A stretch of DNA of 64,000 nucleotides from Echria macrotheca (GCA_030411725.1 MU839850.1:308707-372706), one strand, 5' to 3'; shown: positions 34,696 through 46,885, numbered from the stretch's first letter. A program made the numbers and translations. The notes: generated by a model not told the origin, from the letters alone.

Positions 34696-35745
34696 ATGTC
34701 CCTCGTACTCACCCCCAGCATCAAGTCCCTCCTCATCTTCTTCGGCCCCATCCTCCTCCCCAAAGCGATAAACTACTACAACAAAGTCCGCAATGCGCCC
34801 CGCATCCACGGCCTCCAAGTAGTCCCGCTCCCGCCCTCCGTCTCGCGCGCCCTCGTCCTCCTCTTCTTCGTGTCCCTAACCTTCCTAATCCAAACCCTCC
34901 CGCCCTTCGCGCCCGAGAACGTCTTCCAGACAACGCAATCCCGCCTCCAGATCCCGGTGGACGTGCTCTTCACGCGGCTCGCCTCGCTCCGGCCCTCGGG
35001 CCAGCTGACGGCGTCGGACGCCGCGCTGCGCACCCGCTTCGTCAACATGGAGAGCCGCCTGCTCTACCTCCAGCTGGGCCCGGACCCGCTGGCGCACTGC
35101 CCCTTCTGCGGCGCCGACGAGCCCGCGTCCTACCTGTACTACGCCCTACCGTCGCTCGCGGTCCCGCACCTTTTTAACTTGGTTGTGATCGCCCTCGTGA
35201 CGTCGGACCTCTTCGCCGGCCGCGCCGGCGCCGCGTGGCGCACCGTCGCCACCATCGCGGCCGTGTGCCTCGCTGTCGCAGACGTATACGCGGTCGTGTC
35301 GTACGACTACCAGGCGAACGCGCGCGCGCTCCGGCTTTCCGACCTAGACTTTTTCTACTGGAAGGCGCGCGTGTGGCGCGCCGTCGGGCTCGCGGCGCTC
35401 GACGGCCTGCTCGGCTGGCTGATGTACCTGACGGCGACGAACCGGGCGTTTGTCAACCCGCCCGTGCCCGCGGAGCGCGTCGAGAGCGCGGTGCGCATGC
35501 TCGCTGCGACCAAGGGGAGGCTCAACGCGGCGGGCGTGATCAAGAACACGGTGATCCGGGACGAGGAGCTGCGGAGTCGCGGGACGTTGTATTGGAGCCA
35601 TGAGGTCAGGCTGATGAGGGATGTCATGGAGGATCGGGAGGTGATTGAGGGCGTGAATGATGCGCTGCAGAACCGGATCGATATCCAGACGATTACGAGG
35701 GATGCCGAGATGTATGCTGAGAGTGTGTTGAAGCCGGTGAGCTGA
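34696..35745 (+). CDS. Uncharacterised fungal multi-pass membrane protein
   Basis: Single exon, 349 residues, no recognised family. About four membrane segments are visible: residues 8-24 (SLLIFFGPILLPKAI), 50-66 (ALVLLFFVSLTFLIQTL), 150-175 (SLAVPHLFNLVVIALVTSDLF), 180-200 (TVATIAAVCLAVADVYAVV), with a weaker one at 230-250. A CPFCG motif in a loop near residue 135 could be a metal site or disulfide. The C-terminal 100 residues are helical and soluble (RMLAATKGRLNAAGVIKNTV). High GC3 supports coding. Confidence 0.82.
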   Translation: MSLVLTPSIKSLLIFFGPILLPKAINYYNKVRNAPRIHGLQVVPLPPSVSRALVLLFFVSLTFLIQTLPPFAPENVFQTTQSRLQIPVDVLFTRLASLRPSGQLTASDAALRTRFVNMESRLLYLQLGPDPLAHCPFCGADEPASYLYYALPSLAVPHLFNLVVIALVTSDLFAGRAGAAWRTVATIAAVCLAVADVYAVVSYDYQANARALRLSDLDFFYWKARVWRAVGLAALDGLLGWLMYLTATNRAFVNPPVPAERVESAVRMLAATKGRLNAAGVIKNTVIRDEELRSRGTLYWSHEVRLMRDVMEDREVIEGVNDALQNRIDIQTITRDAEMYAESVLKPVS

Positions 35746-36345
35746 GTATTTTTGTATTAGGGGTTCTGTTTTATGCATATACGGAGGGACACTGGATAGA
35801 TGTGAATCTTATGGCATTTTGCATTGAACAACACAAGAAGGGAATATGACATAGCTGCTGAGGGCGAAACTGGTTTTATTGTTCAACAACTTTTGTTGAC
35901 ATTGCTCTATCCGTTTTAACTCTCCGCTCTTCATCCGGACACATGCTGGAAGAAACAAACGCCACATCATGGGGGTTTCTCTCTCTACCCGAGAGCTTCA
36001 AAAGAGAAAAGACACAATGAGACAATGTAGAAAACAACATGACAAAAAACTTCTTCAGGGGTGTGCAAACATCCACCCCCCTAACAGTTAATGAAGCTAT
36101 CTCTCTATGCCGCTGAACGTCAACCACCCACCACCACCACCATACCATGCCCGCTCTACTTCCAATGCGCTACCACGGTGTCACTATGCAGGAAGAAGAA
36201 TACCAAATATAATCCTACAACACCAACAACACGCATTACCACACACCAGACATCGACATCACGCTTTCTTCTCCTTCCAGTCCGTCCAGGCCCATCCCTT
36301 AGAACCCGACCAAGACCCATCCCGTCTAAATGGATACAGGCGACC
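35746..36345. other. Convergent 3' region
   Basis: Shared 3' flank between the membrane-protein gene and the minus-strand golgin gene. No gene is seen. Confidence 0.5.
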
Positions 36346-38293
36346 CTATAACCCCCGGGTCTCAGGCCTCGTCATGCTCGTCGCCACGCTCGACGAGCTA
36401 TCCTTACGCGACGGCGGATTGGGAAGAACGCCGCCGCCGCCGCCGCCGGCCTCCTCGGAACCGCCCCGCTCGAGGAACTTAGCCCACAATTCCGACAGCG
36501 ACTCCTTACCCGATGCGGACGCCGGTTCGGCGAAGAGGTCCGAGTTCAGGGCCGGCGAGGATGGCGTCCGGTGGAAGGGGGATGTAGGCAAGCGCAGCGT
36601 ATGACCGGGACCGCCGGGCCGTGCGAGGCCGGCCTGCTCGCGCTGATCGTCGGTCCAGTTGAGCAGGTTTGCTATGACCTGGAGGATCTGGAACTTTTTG
36701 GGATCTGATCGATCAAGAGTGAGGAACTGAAGGATATGGTTGGTGACGATTTGCCTGGTTTTTCGAGCGTGTTAGCAGGATACTGAGAGGGGTTATAACC
36801 TTGACTGACCTGTCTATCACCTCTTCTGGCTTCATCTTCTTAATGTACTTTAACGCCTTGGTGAGGTGCTCGTTCATCACGATAGCTTCATGCCGGAGCT
36901 TCCCAATGAGCAGGTTCTTTTCCTTGACTTCCTTCTCATACGGCGCTGTGCGCTCGAGCTCCTTGGACAAGGCTTCCTTTGCTGCTTCAGCCTCGGCAGC
37001 CTTTGATTCGGCCTCTTGCACCCTGCTGCTGAGGGCCTGCATCCGCTCATCAGATGATTCCACCATCTCCCGCAGCTCCTTCTTCCGTGCTTCTTGGATT
37101 TCTTGCAGTGCTCTTTGTAGCCCGTCGATTGCTCGCGCCTGCATATCCCTCTCGGCCGCAGCCTTCTCATATGCATCCTGGGTGCTGGCGAGCTGCTCCT
37201 CGAGATCCGCAACCTTGTCGGCCTGACTCGCCTGCACGGAGCGTGCGTCCATCGCGATCACCTCCCAGTCGCCCATGGCTTTGCGTGTTTCTTCCAGCTC
37301 GCTCTTCAGACGCTGCTCCTGTTTCGTCATGTCGTCCTTTTCCTTGAGCCAATTTTGTTGTGACAGGTTCATTCTGCTGCGCAAGCTGGCCAACTCCCCG
37401 CTCTGCTCCTGCAGCTCGGCGCGGAGGCGGGATGCCTCCTCCTCGCCGGCTTGGGACGCCCGTCGCAAGTCTTCGTTCTGGCCTTCGAGCTCCTCGATCC
37501 GGTCTTTGGCCTCCTCCAGCTCGGCCTTGTCCGCCTTGAGTCGTTTACTCATAGTCTCTTTGATCTTCTCAACCCTACCCAACAAGGTCTGATACTGTGT
37601 CTCGGCATGATCCTTGGCCGCCTCGCTCTCCTCGAGGTCCGTCTTGAGCTGCGACACTTCCTGCGCATGCGTCTCCTGGATGCTCTCGAGCTGCCGCCTC
37701 AGCTGCTCGACTTCGGCCCTCAGGGCCTCGCGGTCCTGCGACATGGCTTCTAGCTTGGCACTGGTTGCGTCGGTCGTGTCGGAATGGCCGTTGGGTTTGA
37801 CCACATGGCCATTGGTCCCGCCGTCATCGTTCGCAATTGACTCCGAGTCTGCGGCGCTCGCCATGTCGTCTTGCTGGCCTGGTGGGTTCTGGGGTCGCCA
37901 CGGTACGGGTCAGTCTTGTGGTGTTGTGGTCAGATAACCGCTGGGGACAGATGGTGCATACCAAACCGGCCGTTGTATCTTGCTCGTCTGCTACGTCGTC
38001 AACCTCGGCGCTCCCAGCGCCATCCTTCCCCGCCGGATCGACAGCTACTGCATTCGACCTGGCCGCGGCTGCGCTGGCGGGGTTGTTCTTTCTCTTCTTG
38101 TTGTTCTTCTTCTTTCCAGACGTCTGCGCGGGAGTCGTCGCTGTTTCCAATTCGCGGCCACAGGTTGGCCGTCGAGGTTAGCGCATGCAGCCCACTTACG
38201 ACGCAGAAGCGAGCCCACCACCATTGCGAAGCAGCTTCTGTTCGACGTACCTTGTGATTGGATCGAATCCGCAGGCGCGCCTGAAGACGCCAT
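36346..38293 (-). CDS. RUD3: Rud3/GMAP-210-type golgin with GRAB domain
   Basis: Coiled-coil tether of the cis-Golgi, recruited by Arf1. Four exons (38293-38251, 38140-37962, 37888-36810, 36754-36346) give 569 residues. After a Lys/Asn/Ala-rich N-terminus a long coiled coil runs from about residue 110 to 385. The GRIP-related Arf-binding (GRAB) domain follows (LIGKLRHEAIVMNEHLTKAL to about LLNWTDDQREQAGLARPG, residues 395-470). The C-terminal tail is Ser/Pro/Gly-rich. The 14-codon first exon (MASSGAPADSIQSQ) is inferred from a gtacgt donor and an aaacag acceptor with gctaac upstream; translation could alternatively begin at a later ATG in exon 3. Confidence 0.9.
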
Positions 38294-38936
38294 GGCAACT
38301 ATCCCGGGGCCTGAGTTGTCGGGGGAAGGCAATTGTGGCTCTTCGGTCTGTCGTCGCCTTTGGTGTTGGCAAAGGAACACGTCCTGGGTTTTGGCGTTTG
38401 TCCAAATCTCCCCGAGGTGTCGTGTCTTGGAACCCACCGCGACACACACACACCGGCCGACACACGGAGCACCCTCGCCGGGCTCAATCCACGGATGCGC
38501 TTCAAGTTGAGATAAGTCACGGCTGGTTGCCGACCGAGTCCCGGAGAGAAAGGCCGAGAAAGTTCAATTGTGCATGCATACTCGACCATGCGGCTGGGAG
38601 GACAGAGACAATTTCAGCGAAGACAAGAAACGATCCCGCTGAGGTTCGCGTTACTCGCTTCGGCCCGCAAAGGCGGTTCCCGGTTGCAAATCTATTCTAC
38701 TCGAAAGACATGGAAACACAAGCTCCACGGCCGCGTTTCATGAGACCGGTACTTTCATGAGTTTCCTTATCAGGGGACTGATCACCAGAGGGGGATGCTT
38801 GTTGCCGGTGTAAATCGTCGGTTGGTTGCAGTGAGACCGAGCGCTGAAGCAGTGAAGACACTGAAGAGCTCCAAAACCACAAGTGGATTACCTAATGGAC
38901 CGCACGAGCCAGTGGACATTTAAGCCTGCAAGATTC
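38294..38936. other. Upstream region of the golgin gene
   Basis: No gene recognised; presumably the golgin promoter. Confidence 0.45.
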
Positions 38937-39212
38937 TCAGCCGCGCAATTTTCTCCTCCTTTCCTCTCCATACATATTCTCTTCGCCTCGAATACCATAT
39001 CGGATCTGCATGCTCTCGATCGCAAATTCACCATCAGGCAGAAGTAGAGCAAAATCGCCGCGTCTTATAATCCTGACGGCCCTCTTCTCCTTGGGGCCTA
39101 GCAGGTTCGCTTGGCGCGCATATCTTCTGCAACGGCTTGTGTATTTCGTCGTGACACTCTCAGTTTCTTTGCGTGCAATAGCTAGAGCTTCCAAGCTGAA
39201 ATCCCGGTCCAT
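38937..39212 (-). CDS. Possible small protein (91 aa), unrecognised
   Basis: An ATG-started open frame of 91 codons lies 52 bases past the stop of NOP15 on the same strand. The product is charged and protein-like (KEKRAVRIIRRGDFALLLPD), but codon third positions lack the GC bias of neighbouring genes and no domain is recognised. It could be a chance frame in the NOP15 3' UTR. Confidence 0.25.
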   Translation of the reverse strand: MDRDFSLEALAIARKETESVTTKYTSRCRRYARQANLLGPKEKRAVRIIRRGDFALLLPDGEFAIESMQIRYGIRGEENMYGEERRRKLRG

Positions 39213-39263
39213 TTTGACGTTTGGGTATTGAAGTGACTAATTTCTGGCTACGTGAAACATCTC

Positions 39264-40549
39264 TCATGCCTTGACCTTCTTGGCCTTGGTCCCCTTCTTC
39301 GCCTTCTTCGCCTTCTGCGTTACCGGCTCCGGCGCCGCAGCCTCCTCGACCGCCTCGTTTGCCTTATCCGCCGCTTCCTCGATCTGCTTCACAGCCGGAG
39401 CCTCCACAGCCTCGACGTTTCCTTCCTCTATTTGCTCAGGCTGCTGCTTCGCCTCTGCGGCCTTGAGGGCCGGTGCCTCGAATTCGTAGTCCATCATCTC
39501 CTTGAGCTTCTCCGCCCTCGCCGCCCTGCGCTGCTCCTCCTTGGCAATCTTTCCCTGCCACTTGGTCTCTCCGAGCGGCCTCTCCAGATGTCGTCCGGCC
39601 ATGGCGTTCCACGGGATAGCCTTGAAGCGCCGGTTGGCTCCCTTGAACAGCTGCGGGTGGACATCCTCTGGCCGGACCGTCTTGGCGCGCAGTATGTGTC
39701 CAAAGAGGAGATAGCTGTCCATGGTACGAGCCGCAATGTCGGCGACTTCGGCGTCAGCGAACTCGACGAAGGCGTGGTGCCGGCTGGCGCCCGTCTTCTT
39801 GTTGCGCACGACTCGGAGCCGGGTGATCTCGCCGAACTGGCTAAAGTACTCCTTGATCTCGTGCTCGTAGAAACCGTGCGGAATCGAACCCAGGTACATG
39901 ACGCCTGGTTTGCCACTGGCGGCGGCCCCATTGGCAAGCTTAGCCGCCTTTTTCGGCTTGGGGATCTTGCCTACATCCTGGCCCTTCTTGTAGGTGCTGA
40001 TTTGTGGCGTGCTGTCGGACTCTTCGGCGTCGCTACCGAGCGTCTCGACAAGCGCTTGCGTGTCAACATCAACCTCTTCCTCCTCGTTCTCTGAAGGCAC
40101 GCCAGCATCCGCCTCTTCAGCTTCCGGCTCCTCGACGGGCTTCTTCTTGTCCTCCTTTGATTTTTTCCCAGACTTCTTCTCTTTCTTCGACGCGGGTGGC
40201 TCAGACGGGGCGACTTCCTCTTGGTCTACGTCTTTGGTGGGCTTCTTCTTCGTAACGGTAGCATCCTTGACGGCCTTCTGCTTCTTCTTCGCAACAGGGG
40301 AAGCCTCGTCGTTCGCTGCAGCCTCGAAGTCAGCTAATTATACCATTGCGAGTTCTATCCAGAACCAACCTTTCCGCTTCTCGACCTTGGGCGACTTCGT
40401 CTCGCTGGAGGTCTTTTTGCTGGGAGCCGTGGGCTTTTCTGCCGGTGCAGAGAGCGTCGCTGTTCTTCTAGTCAGACCCAATTTCACCTCAACATGATCG
40501 CTGGAAAATACGCACTCCTTGACTTCCTCTTCCGTAGTTCTGGTGCCAT
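39264..40549 (-). CDS. NOP15: Nop15-type RRM ribosome biogenesis protein
   Basis: Nucleolar RNA-binding protein of pre-60S particles, needed for ITS2 processing. Three exons (40549-40516, 40459-40370, 40315-39264) give 391 residues. A Lys/Glu-rich disordered N-terminus of about 190 residues precedes one RRM (VMYLGSIPHGFYEHEIKEYF to about LRAKTVRP; RNP1 SRHHAFVEF), then the family block NRRFKAIPWNAMAGRHLERP and a basic/acidic tail ending KKAKKGTKAKKVKA. Yeast Nop15 is about 220 residues, so the fungal extension is long. Both introns (56 and 54 nt) were placed using CTGAC branch sites; nearer AGs would shift frame or leave too short an intron. Confidence 0.88.
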
Positions 40550-40794
40550 TTTGCTGGATTTCTGGTGCAATACAACGACCAAATGATTCGGGGATGGCTT
40601 GGAAAAAAGAATATTGCGACAACATTGGGTGCAGGAAAATTTACGAATTCTGCCGGCTCAATTGTGGGCGGTGAGCGTCCGCAGCGATAAGCCCCGCCAA
40701 ATCCAGCCCCTGAGCCCCTGAAGACATCTCTGCAGGTCGGATTCTCAAAGAAAGGTATGGAGGAACGCAACATCATTTTTTTATCTACCAACCA

Positions 40795-43700
40795 TCACCT
40801 CCCGCCCAACAACTCCAGCCTCATAAAGTCCTTTACCAGAGGCGGCTCTTGCTTCGCCCTCATTGCTTCGAGGCTCTCCTGGAGAACTCCCTCGCCTCCA
40901 GCGGCCTTGTAGCCCTCCTCCATGCCATCCACAGCCTGTACTTGACCTTCACTATTGTCCTGGGCCGGCTCCCCCCAAACATCTTTCACAGCAACCTTGC
41001 ACCCATCTACGACCTGTCCCATCAAGTCTTCAATCGTCCTTGCCTGCTCCGCCATGCCACGTCTCACAAGCCCAAAGACAAGCCTTTCCACTTCGATCTT
41101 GGTGCTTTGGACGCGCTCCACCAACCTCCGCACACTGTTCACCAGGTATTCCTCCTCATATACAGTCCCCTTCCTGCCCCGTGCCCGTTTCTTCTCTTCG
41201 CGTTTCCTGTTCTTGCTGGTTGCGCGCGAGACGTTACTGCCAAGTGTTCCCACGCTGCCACCTTTCCCTGTGTACCTCGTGAACAGACTCGCACTAGTGC
41301 TGAGCCGTGAGCTCGCCGCCACAGAGACATCGTCAGGGATGTCCTCCCCAGCGCGGCCGTGCTCGCCCTCGTAGAACGCTATCGGGTCTTCACGGGCCTT
41401 CTTGCGGAGCTCCGCAATACGCGGCACCTGTGCCTTGAGTTGTGCTTTGCAGTCAGCCAGGAACTCTGTGCTGTTCGAATAAGCGTCGGCGAGACCGGTG
41501 TCAACGGCACTTTCTAGCAGGTCGGGACGCTTGTTCAGGGCCACCAGACGCAGGGCATCGGCGAAAAGATAGCCCTTGCAGTAGCTCTGAATAGCCATCT
41601 CGACAGCACCGAGGTACTCTAGGTAAATAGTCGCCGCAGAAGCGTAGTCCTTGGCCTCTCGTAGGGCATCAGCCAACGTGCTAGCAATTTCGTGCACCTT
41701 CGCGGTCTCCGGGGGCGGCATCTGCTGCTGCACAGCATAGAGGCATTCGCGCCAACACGTTGCCCCTGACTTGATATAGCAGTCGACAGCCTCAGGGAAC
41801 TGACCCAGTGATTCGTAGGCCAGTCCAGCCTCCCTGAAACGGGACTTCGTCTTGAGGTAAGCAGCATAGAGGCCGGTAAGAGCTCGGTGACGTTCTTCCT
41901 CGTGGCGGTAAAGACTGAGGCCCTTCTGGTACAGGCTGTGTTTGACAACATACTTCTGGACTTGCTCAAAATCGCCCAGGGCCTTGAGGTGTTCAAGCGA
42001 CTTTTCTCTCCGCTCGAGGTCATCGTCAATCGTAAATCGGCGTTGTAAGACCGGCATTTGGTGGAGCTTTTGAATATATGGGACATATTCCCGAGGATCG
42101 CGCTGAGATTGCTGCGCAACCAGAAGGGTAAGCTCGAGATGATACAGTCCCAGTGCATGGTCGAACAGCTTGTTGACATCCACGAGGAAGCAAATATGTT
42201 CGACGGCTTGCTCCGCCAATTTCGAGTCCTTTTTCATCAGCTCCGAAATTACGCGGAGACCGTCATCAACAGCGGGAGGGTCTTTGCAGACATGAGCTGT
42301 AATGATGTTCTGCAGGTTGGCGTCCTTCCGGGTCTGTAGGCTTTGTAGAACAGCGTCGCAAACTGTGTTGATTTTCCCAGCCCGAGTAGCCTTGGGGTCT
42401 GGTTCACCTTGACTTATACCAGACCTCGTGTCCTTATACATGGTCTGGGTCACATCCTCATCCCTGGTAACATTAGTACTTCTACACAACACCGAGATAG
42501 AAAACACGTTACGTACTTCAGGCACGACAGGAACAGGTCCACATTGGCTGCCTCCTTGACCTGATCAAGGAAAATGCCCACATTTTCCAGGAACTGCGCA
42601 GGCCGGTGGTCGTAGAGGATGTTCATATCGACTCTCTGGGTCCGGCACGTCGAGAACGCAGCGCCGTAGTTGTTGTCCTCGATAAGCTGTCTGATGCCTG
42701 CAAGGACCATGGCCCGTGGATATATCGTCTCAACGTTACCACGAGGCATCTGAAGAACGATGCTCATCTTAGTCGGCATTGCAGTAACGAGCCGTGCACC
42801 GCGCTCAATGCTTCGGCATCTTTCGTCGGTCTCGGGGTCATCTGGTGGGACTTCAAGGTCTGCCATCCTCATTAGCTACCGTGAATCATGAAGATCATGC
42901 CTCTCACCATGTTCTGAACCACTCAAGTGGACAAACTTGACGAAGTGGTTGCTCGTCGTGAAGATGAGATGGCTGGGTGTGACGACAAAAGAGGTGCAAT
43001 TCTTGGTTAGCAGTCGCGAATTTGCATAGAGATGGCCCTGCTTGGACAGTCCAAAGCCCAGAAACTGTTCGTCCACTGTGACGAAGCTGGCCCATGGTAG
43101 AAAACTGGGAAATTTGCTGAAGATAGGGGTAACCTCGGAATGGGAGACATGGCTCAATCCACCAAGAGAGTCCTGAACCACCGTGCTCTCATCCGCGGAG
43201 TATATGCCTGCAAACGAGCCCGTAATGGCCTCTTGAAGGCTAGAGCTTGCGCCATCAGGCAGATTTGTGTCATAATAGACGATCCTCGGGTCGGAATCTG
43301 TCTCCTGGAGAACCTGGATGCCATGAAGTCCTGCAAAGGCAATCTGGAGCGGCGATTCTTCGTCCAAGGATGCACAGCTTCTCTCAACGGGAATGGTCCT
43401 CGACAAAGTCGCACCGACAAGGCGGGTGCTTTTGAATTTAAGTGTGTAGACGCTGATACCAGTCCGGTGAAGCACGGCCATGGCAGAGCAGTCCTGGGCG
43501 AAGGCAGTGTCAATGGCAGGAGACTCGACTTGGAGCTCAAACAAAGCCATAGGAGGGGGGATATTGGCTGTCCGGAACAGCGTAAGTTTGACGGTCTCGC
43601 CATCAATGACGGCCACGGCCCCATGATCATGGGGCGGATTTACTGTCCCACGAGCTACCATGAAAACATGTTCTTCAGATATCACCCGGTCTGACGAAGC

Positions 43701-44951
43701 GTAAGCATAAGCGACCAAGAAGCCGAATAGAACTTACTGGGTGTTGCGACAGCCAGGAGGAGAGGTTTCTCGGCATGCCAACACAAAAGCGGCATCTGGC
43801 TGTCGGAAGGGCCACACAGAACCTCCTGTTTGAGATACCAATGGTAGTTCCCCATGGTCCATAGCTGGATGCGGTCCTTCATGATCACAGCGAGCACGGT
43901 GGAATCCGTGTTCCATTCCAAGGTCAACCCCTCAAGGGCGTCAGGTCTATCCTTGGGGGGCCTGAGACTGAACTGTCCGTGACGGAGCCCGTTTTTCTCA
44001 AAGAAGACGACGTCCACACGATCAGAGAGCCTCTGGATGCAAGCCATCAAGTTACCTTCAGGTCTCCAGCTAAGGCTACCTTCCAGGCCGTCGACGGGTT
44101 CACTAACGCTGTCCAGTTCACCCTCGCGGTTGAAAACACGGACTACTCTGCGGACCCCATCCTCGGCGAAGTTTACGGCAACATAGGCGCCATCGCCTCT
44201 CCAGCTGATTGTGCATCTGCCGTCATCCAGTGGACTCCTTGCGCCTTCGTCTACCTTCTCGGGGATGGTAGGATCGCGAAGCGCCTTCGCCTTGGCTCCT
44301 TTGCCCTGGAATTGCGTTTCCTTTTTGCCCCATCCGACCGACACGTGCTTCGACATCTTCAGGTCGTCCGGGGTAAAGTCTGTTTCGATGATGACATCGT
44401 ACTGGCGACTCATGAAAATGGCTTTCGCATTCCCAGTGACCAAGACCAGCAGCTCCTCGTCCGGGGACCAGCGAGCAGCCGCAATAGATGGCTCCAGGGT
44501 GCCTACAATCTCAACGTGAGCCTCACTGGAGGCGAAGCCGGCGTTTTCATCTTCGGTGACGGTTACAATGTCGCCGCCAGCCATAATGACGCACGTCGTG
44601 AGTGTGTCACTGCTGTGATGGAGCGTCCTGACAGCGTCGGGCGCGCCATCGGGATTCGGACTGAGAGCATCCCACGACGCAATGCTTCTCGACAGCCTGC
44701 GTCGAACAAATTTAGTTCATGGTTCATGGGGCAACGCAGCTGAGAATACGTATGCGAGCAGCGACTTACAAGCGAGAAGGATGAGCCGAGTCTTTAGATA
44801 GCCTGACCAGCTCAATCCTCGCCTCTTCAGCAGTCGGGCCATATGTGACCAGGATCTCGTCTCTTGCGGCATCCCAGCACGAGGCGGTTATGGGCGAGGC
44901 CGACGCAGGCGTGCGGAACACGCCGTGGCCGATCTTTCGTAGATTCCGCAT
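40795..44951 (-). CDS. ELP1: Elongator complex scaffold subunit Elp1 (Iki3)
   Basis: Largest Elongator subunit; the complex makes the cm5/mcm5 modification of wobble uridine in tRNA. Five exons (44951-44770, 44696-43738, 43690-42908, 42859-42517, 42463-40795) give 1311 residues, near the yeast length of 1349. The N-terminal two WD40 propellers are recognisable (AARWSPDEELLVLVTGN, SWRGDGAYVAVNF, LEWNTDSTVLAV), followed by the TPR-like helical region (YIQKLHQMPVLQRRFTIDDD, LAYESLGQFPEAVDCYIKSG) and the basic C-terminal segment (SKNRKREEKKRARGRKGTV) known in yeast to bind tRNA. Introns are 47-73 nt; the third acceptor was chosen over a nearer AG that would shift frame. Confidence 0.95.
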
Positions 44952-45784
44952 CCTGAATGCGGTGCAGGTTGTACACGTAAACCCAGTCTGTGCTGTATTT
45001 TGGTTTTACCAAACCAGTCCTTCCTAACAGGGGTTTCGGGAATTCTCGGTGGTGAAGTGGAAATCCCAAGAGACTTGTAAATAAAATGTTACGGAGGAGT
45101 GGCGAATGAAAACCTTTGGTGTGTGAGTCGAACCCGACCTAGACTTGGGCCATCCAGGGCAGTTCGCAGGGCTTGCGATGTTTTGAGCCTCTGCAATTGG
45201 CCTTACCTCGGCAATCCTTTTGGAGGTCAGTCGAGCAGAGTTAGAAATTTCGTTTCTGGACTGTGTGTAGTTTCGATTTTCGACTCCCGAGAGCTCAAGC
45301 TGCTCGTGCTGTTCTGGTTCACCTCTTCGTGAAAGACTTGATGTCCCACAAAAAGTTAGTCAACGTTTGCGCAGTGATCCACAGAGTCTGGCGTGGAGGA
45401 AGCTGGGGGAAGTACCGCACTACCAAGAATAGCCGAAAATCGGGAGTTGCATGGCGTGGTGCAGCGCAGGCGAGCTCAGATCGCACGATTCCCGGATACT
45501 TCGCACAGTAGATAGCAGATCTCAGCGAATCACAGGCCTGCCCCTCGGTACGCGTCGGCAGCGCAGGCAAACCAGAGGCAAGTGCGCAAGTCTCGTCCAG
45601 GGAAGCTCGCCATTCCAGCATCCAGATCAGCTCAGACCGCTCGATTCAACACGAGCTCCCACAACACCATATATAAGTCGCCGCCGCTCTCGCGACTCGT
45701 GTTTCAATTCCGCTCAGGCTAGCGGCCGCACTTTCCTGCGCCTAGTATCCGTTCTACCTTCCAATCCGACGCAATTCCTGAAAT
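44952..45784. promoter_or_regulatory. Divergent promoter region (ELP1 / DUF3984-type gene)
   Basis: 833 bases between divergent start codons. A TATA box for the rightward gene is listed separately. Confidence 0.5.
45670..45676 (+). promoter_or_regulatory. TATA box
   Basis: TATATAA (ccatatataagtcg), about 110 bases upstream of the ATG at 45785. Confidence 0.5.
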
Positions 45785-46885
45785 ATGGATGTGGCCTACA
45801 ATCAGCACGCGAGCGCGGCGCGGCGCAAGAACCGCTCCGCGACGAGCCTCAACCACCTCAGCCTGGCTCCGCTTACCTCCAAAATGCCCTTACAAGAAGA
45901 CACGGATACCGAGGATCCTGATCCCGTGCCCGCAACCCCTTCCTATCTGCAGGGCAAATCTGCCCCAACAACGCCTCGCCTGCTTTCTCGCTCCCCGGGC
46001 CGATCTCGGGGCACCTCGACGGCCCGGTTGTCAAAGAGCAAGTCGGCAACTCACCTCCCGCATTCCCCGGCGGGCAAGCCTCACCGACATGCCATCTCTC
46101 CCACCAGCAAACGGCGCAACCACGACGTCGAGTTCAGGAATGACTCCGACTGGTTACTCCGCGCCGGTGCCTTGATCTCTATCGAGACGCGCGAATCCAA
46201 AGGGCAGGCATGGCTTGTCTCGCGTGCGAGCTCCACCAGCTTGACGGCTCAGCGGGACGACGACGAAGAAGCCTTTGAGCATGTACTAGAACGGACGACC
46301 AGTCGCGGCGAGAGCGTCCTTAGCAGCCGGCGCCAGAGTGTTATTGGCCTCCACGACGATGGCGACCATGTGTCGTCGCCGCCATACAGTCGGTATGGCA
46401 GCCGGTCTCACAGCCGAGTCGGGAGTCGGAGTCAGGTTATGACCCCTCTGGAAGGACGGGCGGTGGATGGCTATTTCCCAGCGCATGCCGGCGAAGAGGA
46501 CGACAGCGGGTTCGCTGGGCCGGATTTCGTCAACCTGGACGAGGCATTGGAAGCGGGAGAGGAGTTCGACACGACAGTCGAGGATGAAGCGTACGTGAGG
46601 AGGTTGGTCAAGAAGGGTAACGGCGGGATGGGGACTTGGTTTGGAAGCGTGCTAGGCGTGCAGCTATTCTCGGTCGAGGAGAACTCGGAGGAATCAGACG
46701 CGGACGAAACCGAGGGCGAAGCAGACGACTCAGAAGGACGCCAGCCAAGTCGTACACCCAGCGTCCGACGTTTTGAAGGAATCACCACGTCTGTGGAGGA
46801 GCAGGTACCACCTCCGAACGAAGATGAGGGCGGGTGGCGCGATGCTGCCTGGCTCTTGACCGTGGCGTCCAAGGTCCTTCTCTAG
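45785..46885 (+). CDS. DUF3984-type fungal protein
   Basis: Single exon, 366 residues, function unknown. A Ser/Arg/Pro-rich, probably phosphorylated N-terminal half (TPRLLSRSPGRSRGTSTARL) precedes the ordered block FRNDSDWLLRAGALISIETR and a second block EDEAYVRRLVKKGNGGMGTW with FGSVLGVQLFSVEE. The tail is acidic and ends WRDAAWLLTVASKVLL. I associate this layout with the fungal DUF3984 family from memory; membership was not tested. Confidence 0.85.
   Translation: MDVAYNQHASAARRKNRSATSLNHLSLAPLTSKMPLQEDTDTEDPDPVPATPSYLQGKSAPTTPRLLSRSPGRSRGTSTARLSKSKSATHLPHSPAGKPHRHAISPTSKRRNHDVEFRNDSDWLLRAGALISIETRESKGQAWLVSRASSTSLTAQRDDDEEAFEHVLERTTSRGESVLSSRRQSVIGLHDDGDHVSSPPYSRYGSRSHSRVGSRSQVMTPLEGRAVDGYFPAHAGEEDDSGFAGPDFVNLDEALEAGEEFDTTVEDEAYVRRLVKKGNGGMGTWFGSVLGVQLFSVEENSEESDADETEGEADDSEGRQPSRTPSVRRFEGITTSVEEQVPPPNEDEGGWRDAAWLLTVASKVLL

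Noticed and set aside
45120..45150. B-box-like match (reverse strand gttcgactc) suggesting a tRNA
   Set aside because: The T-arm stem does not pair and no A box or acceptor stem is found at the right distance.
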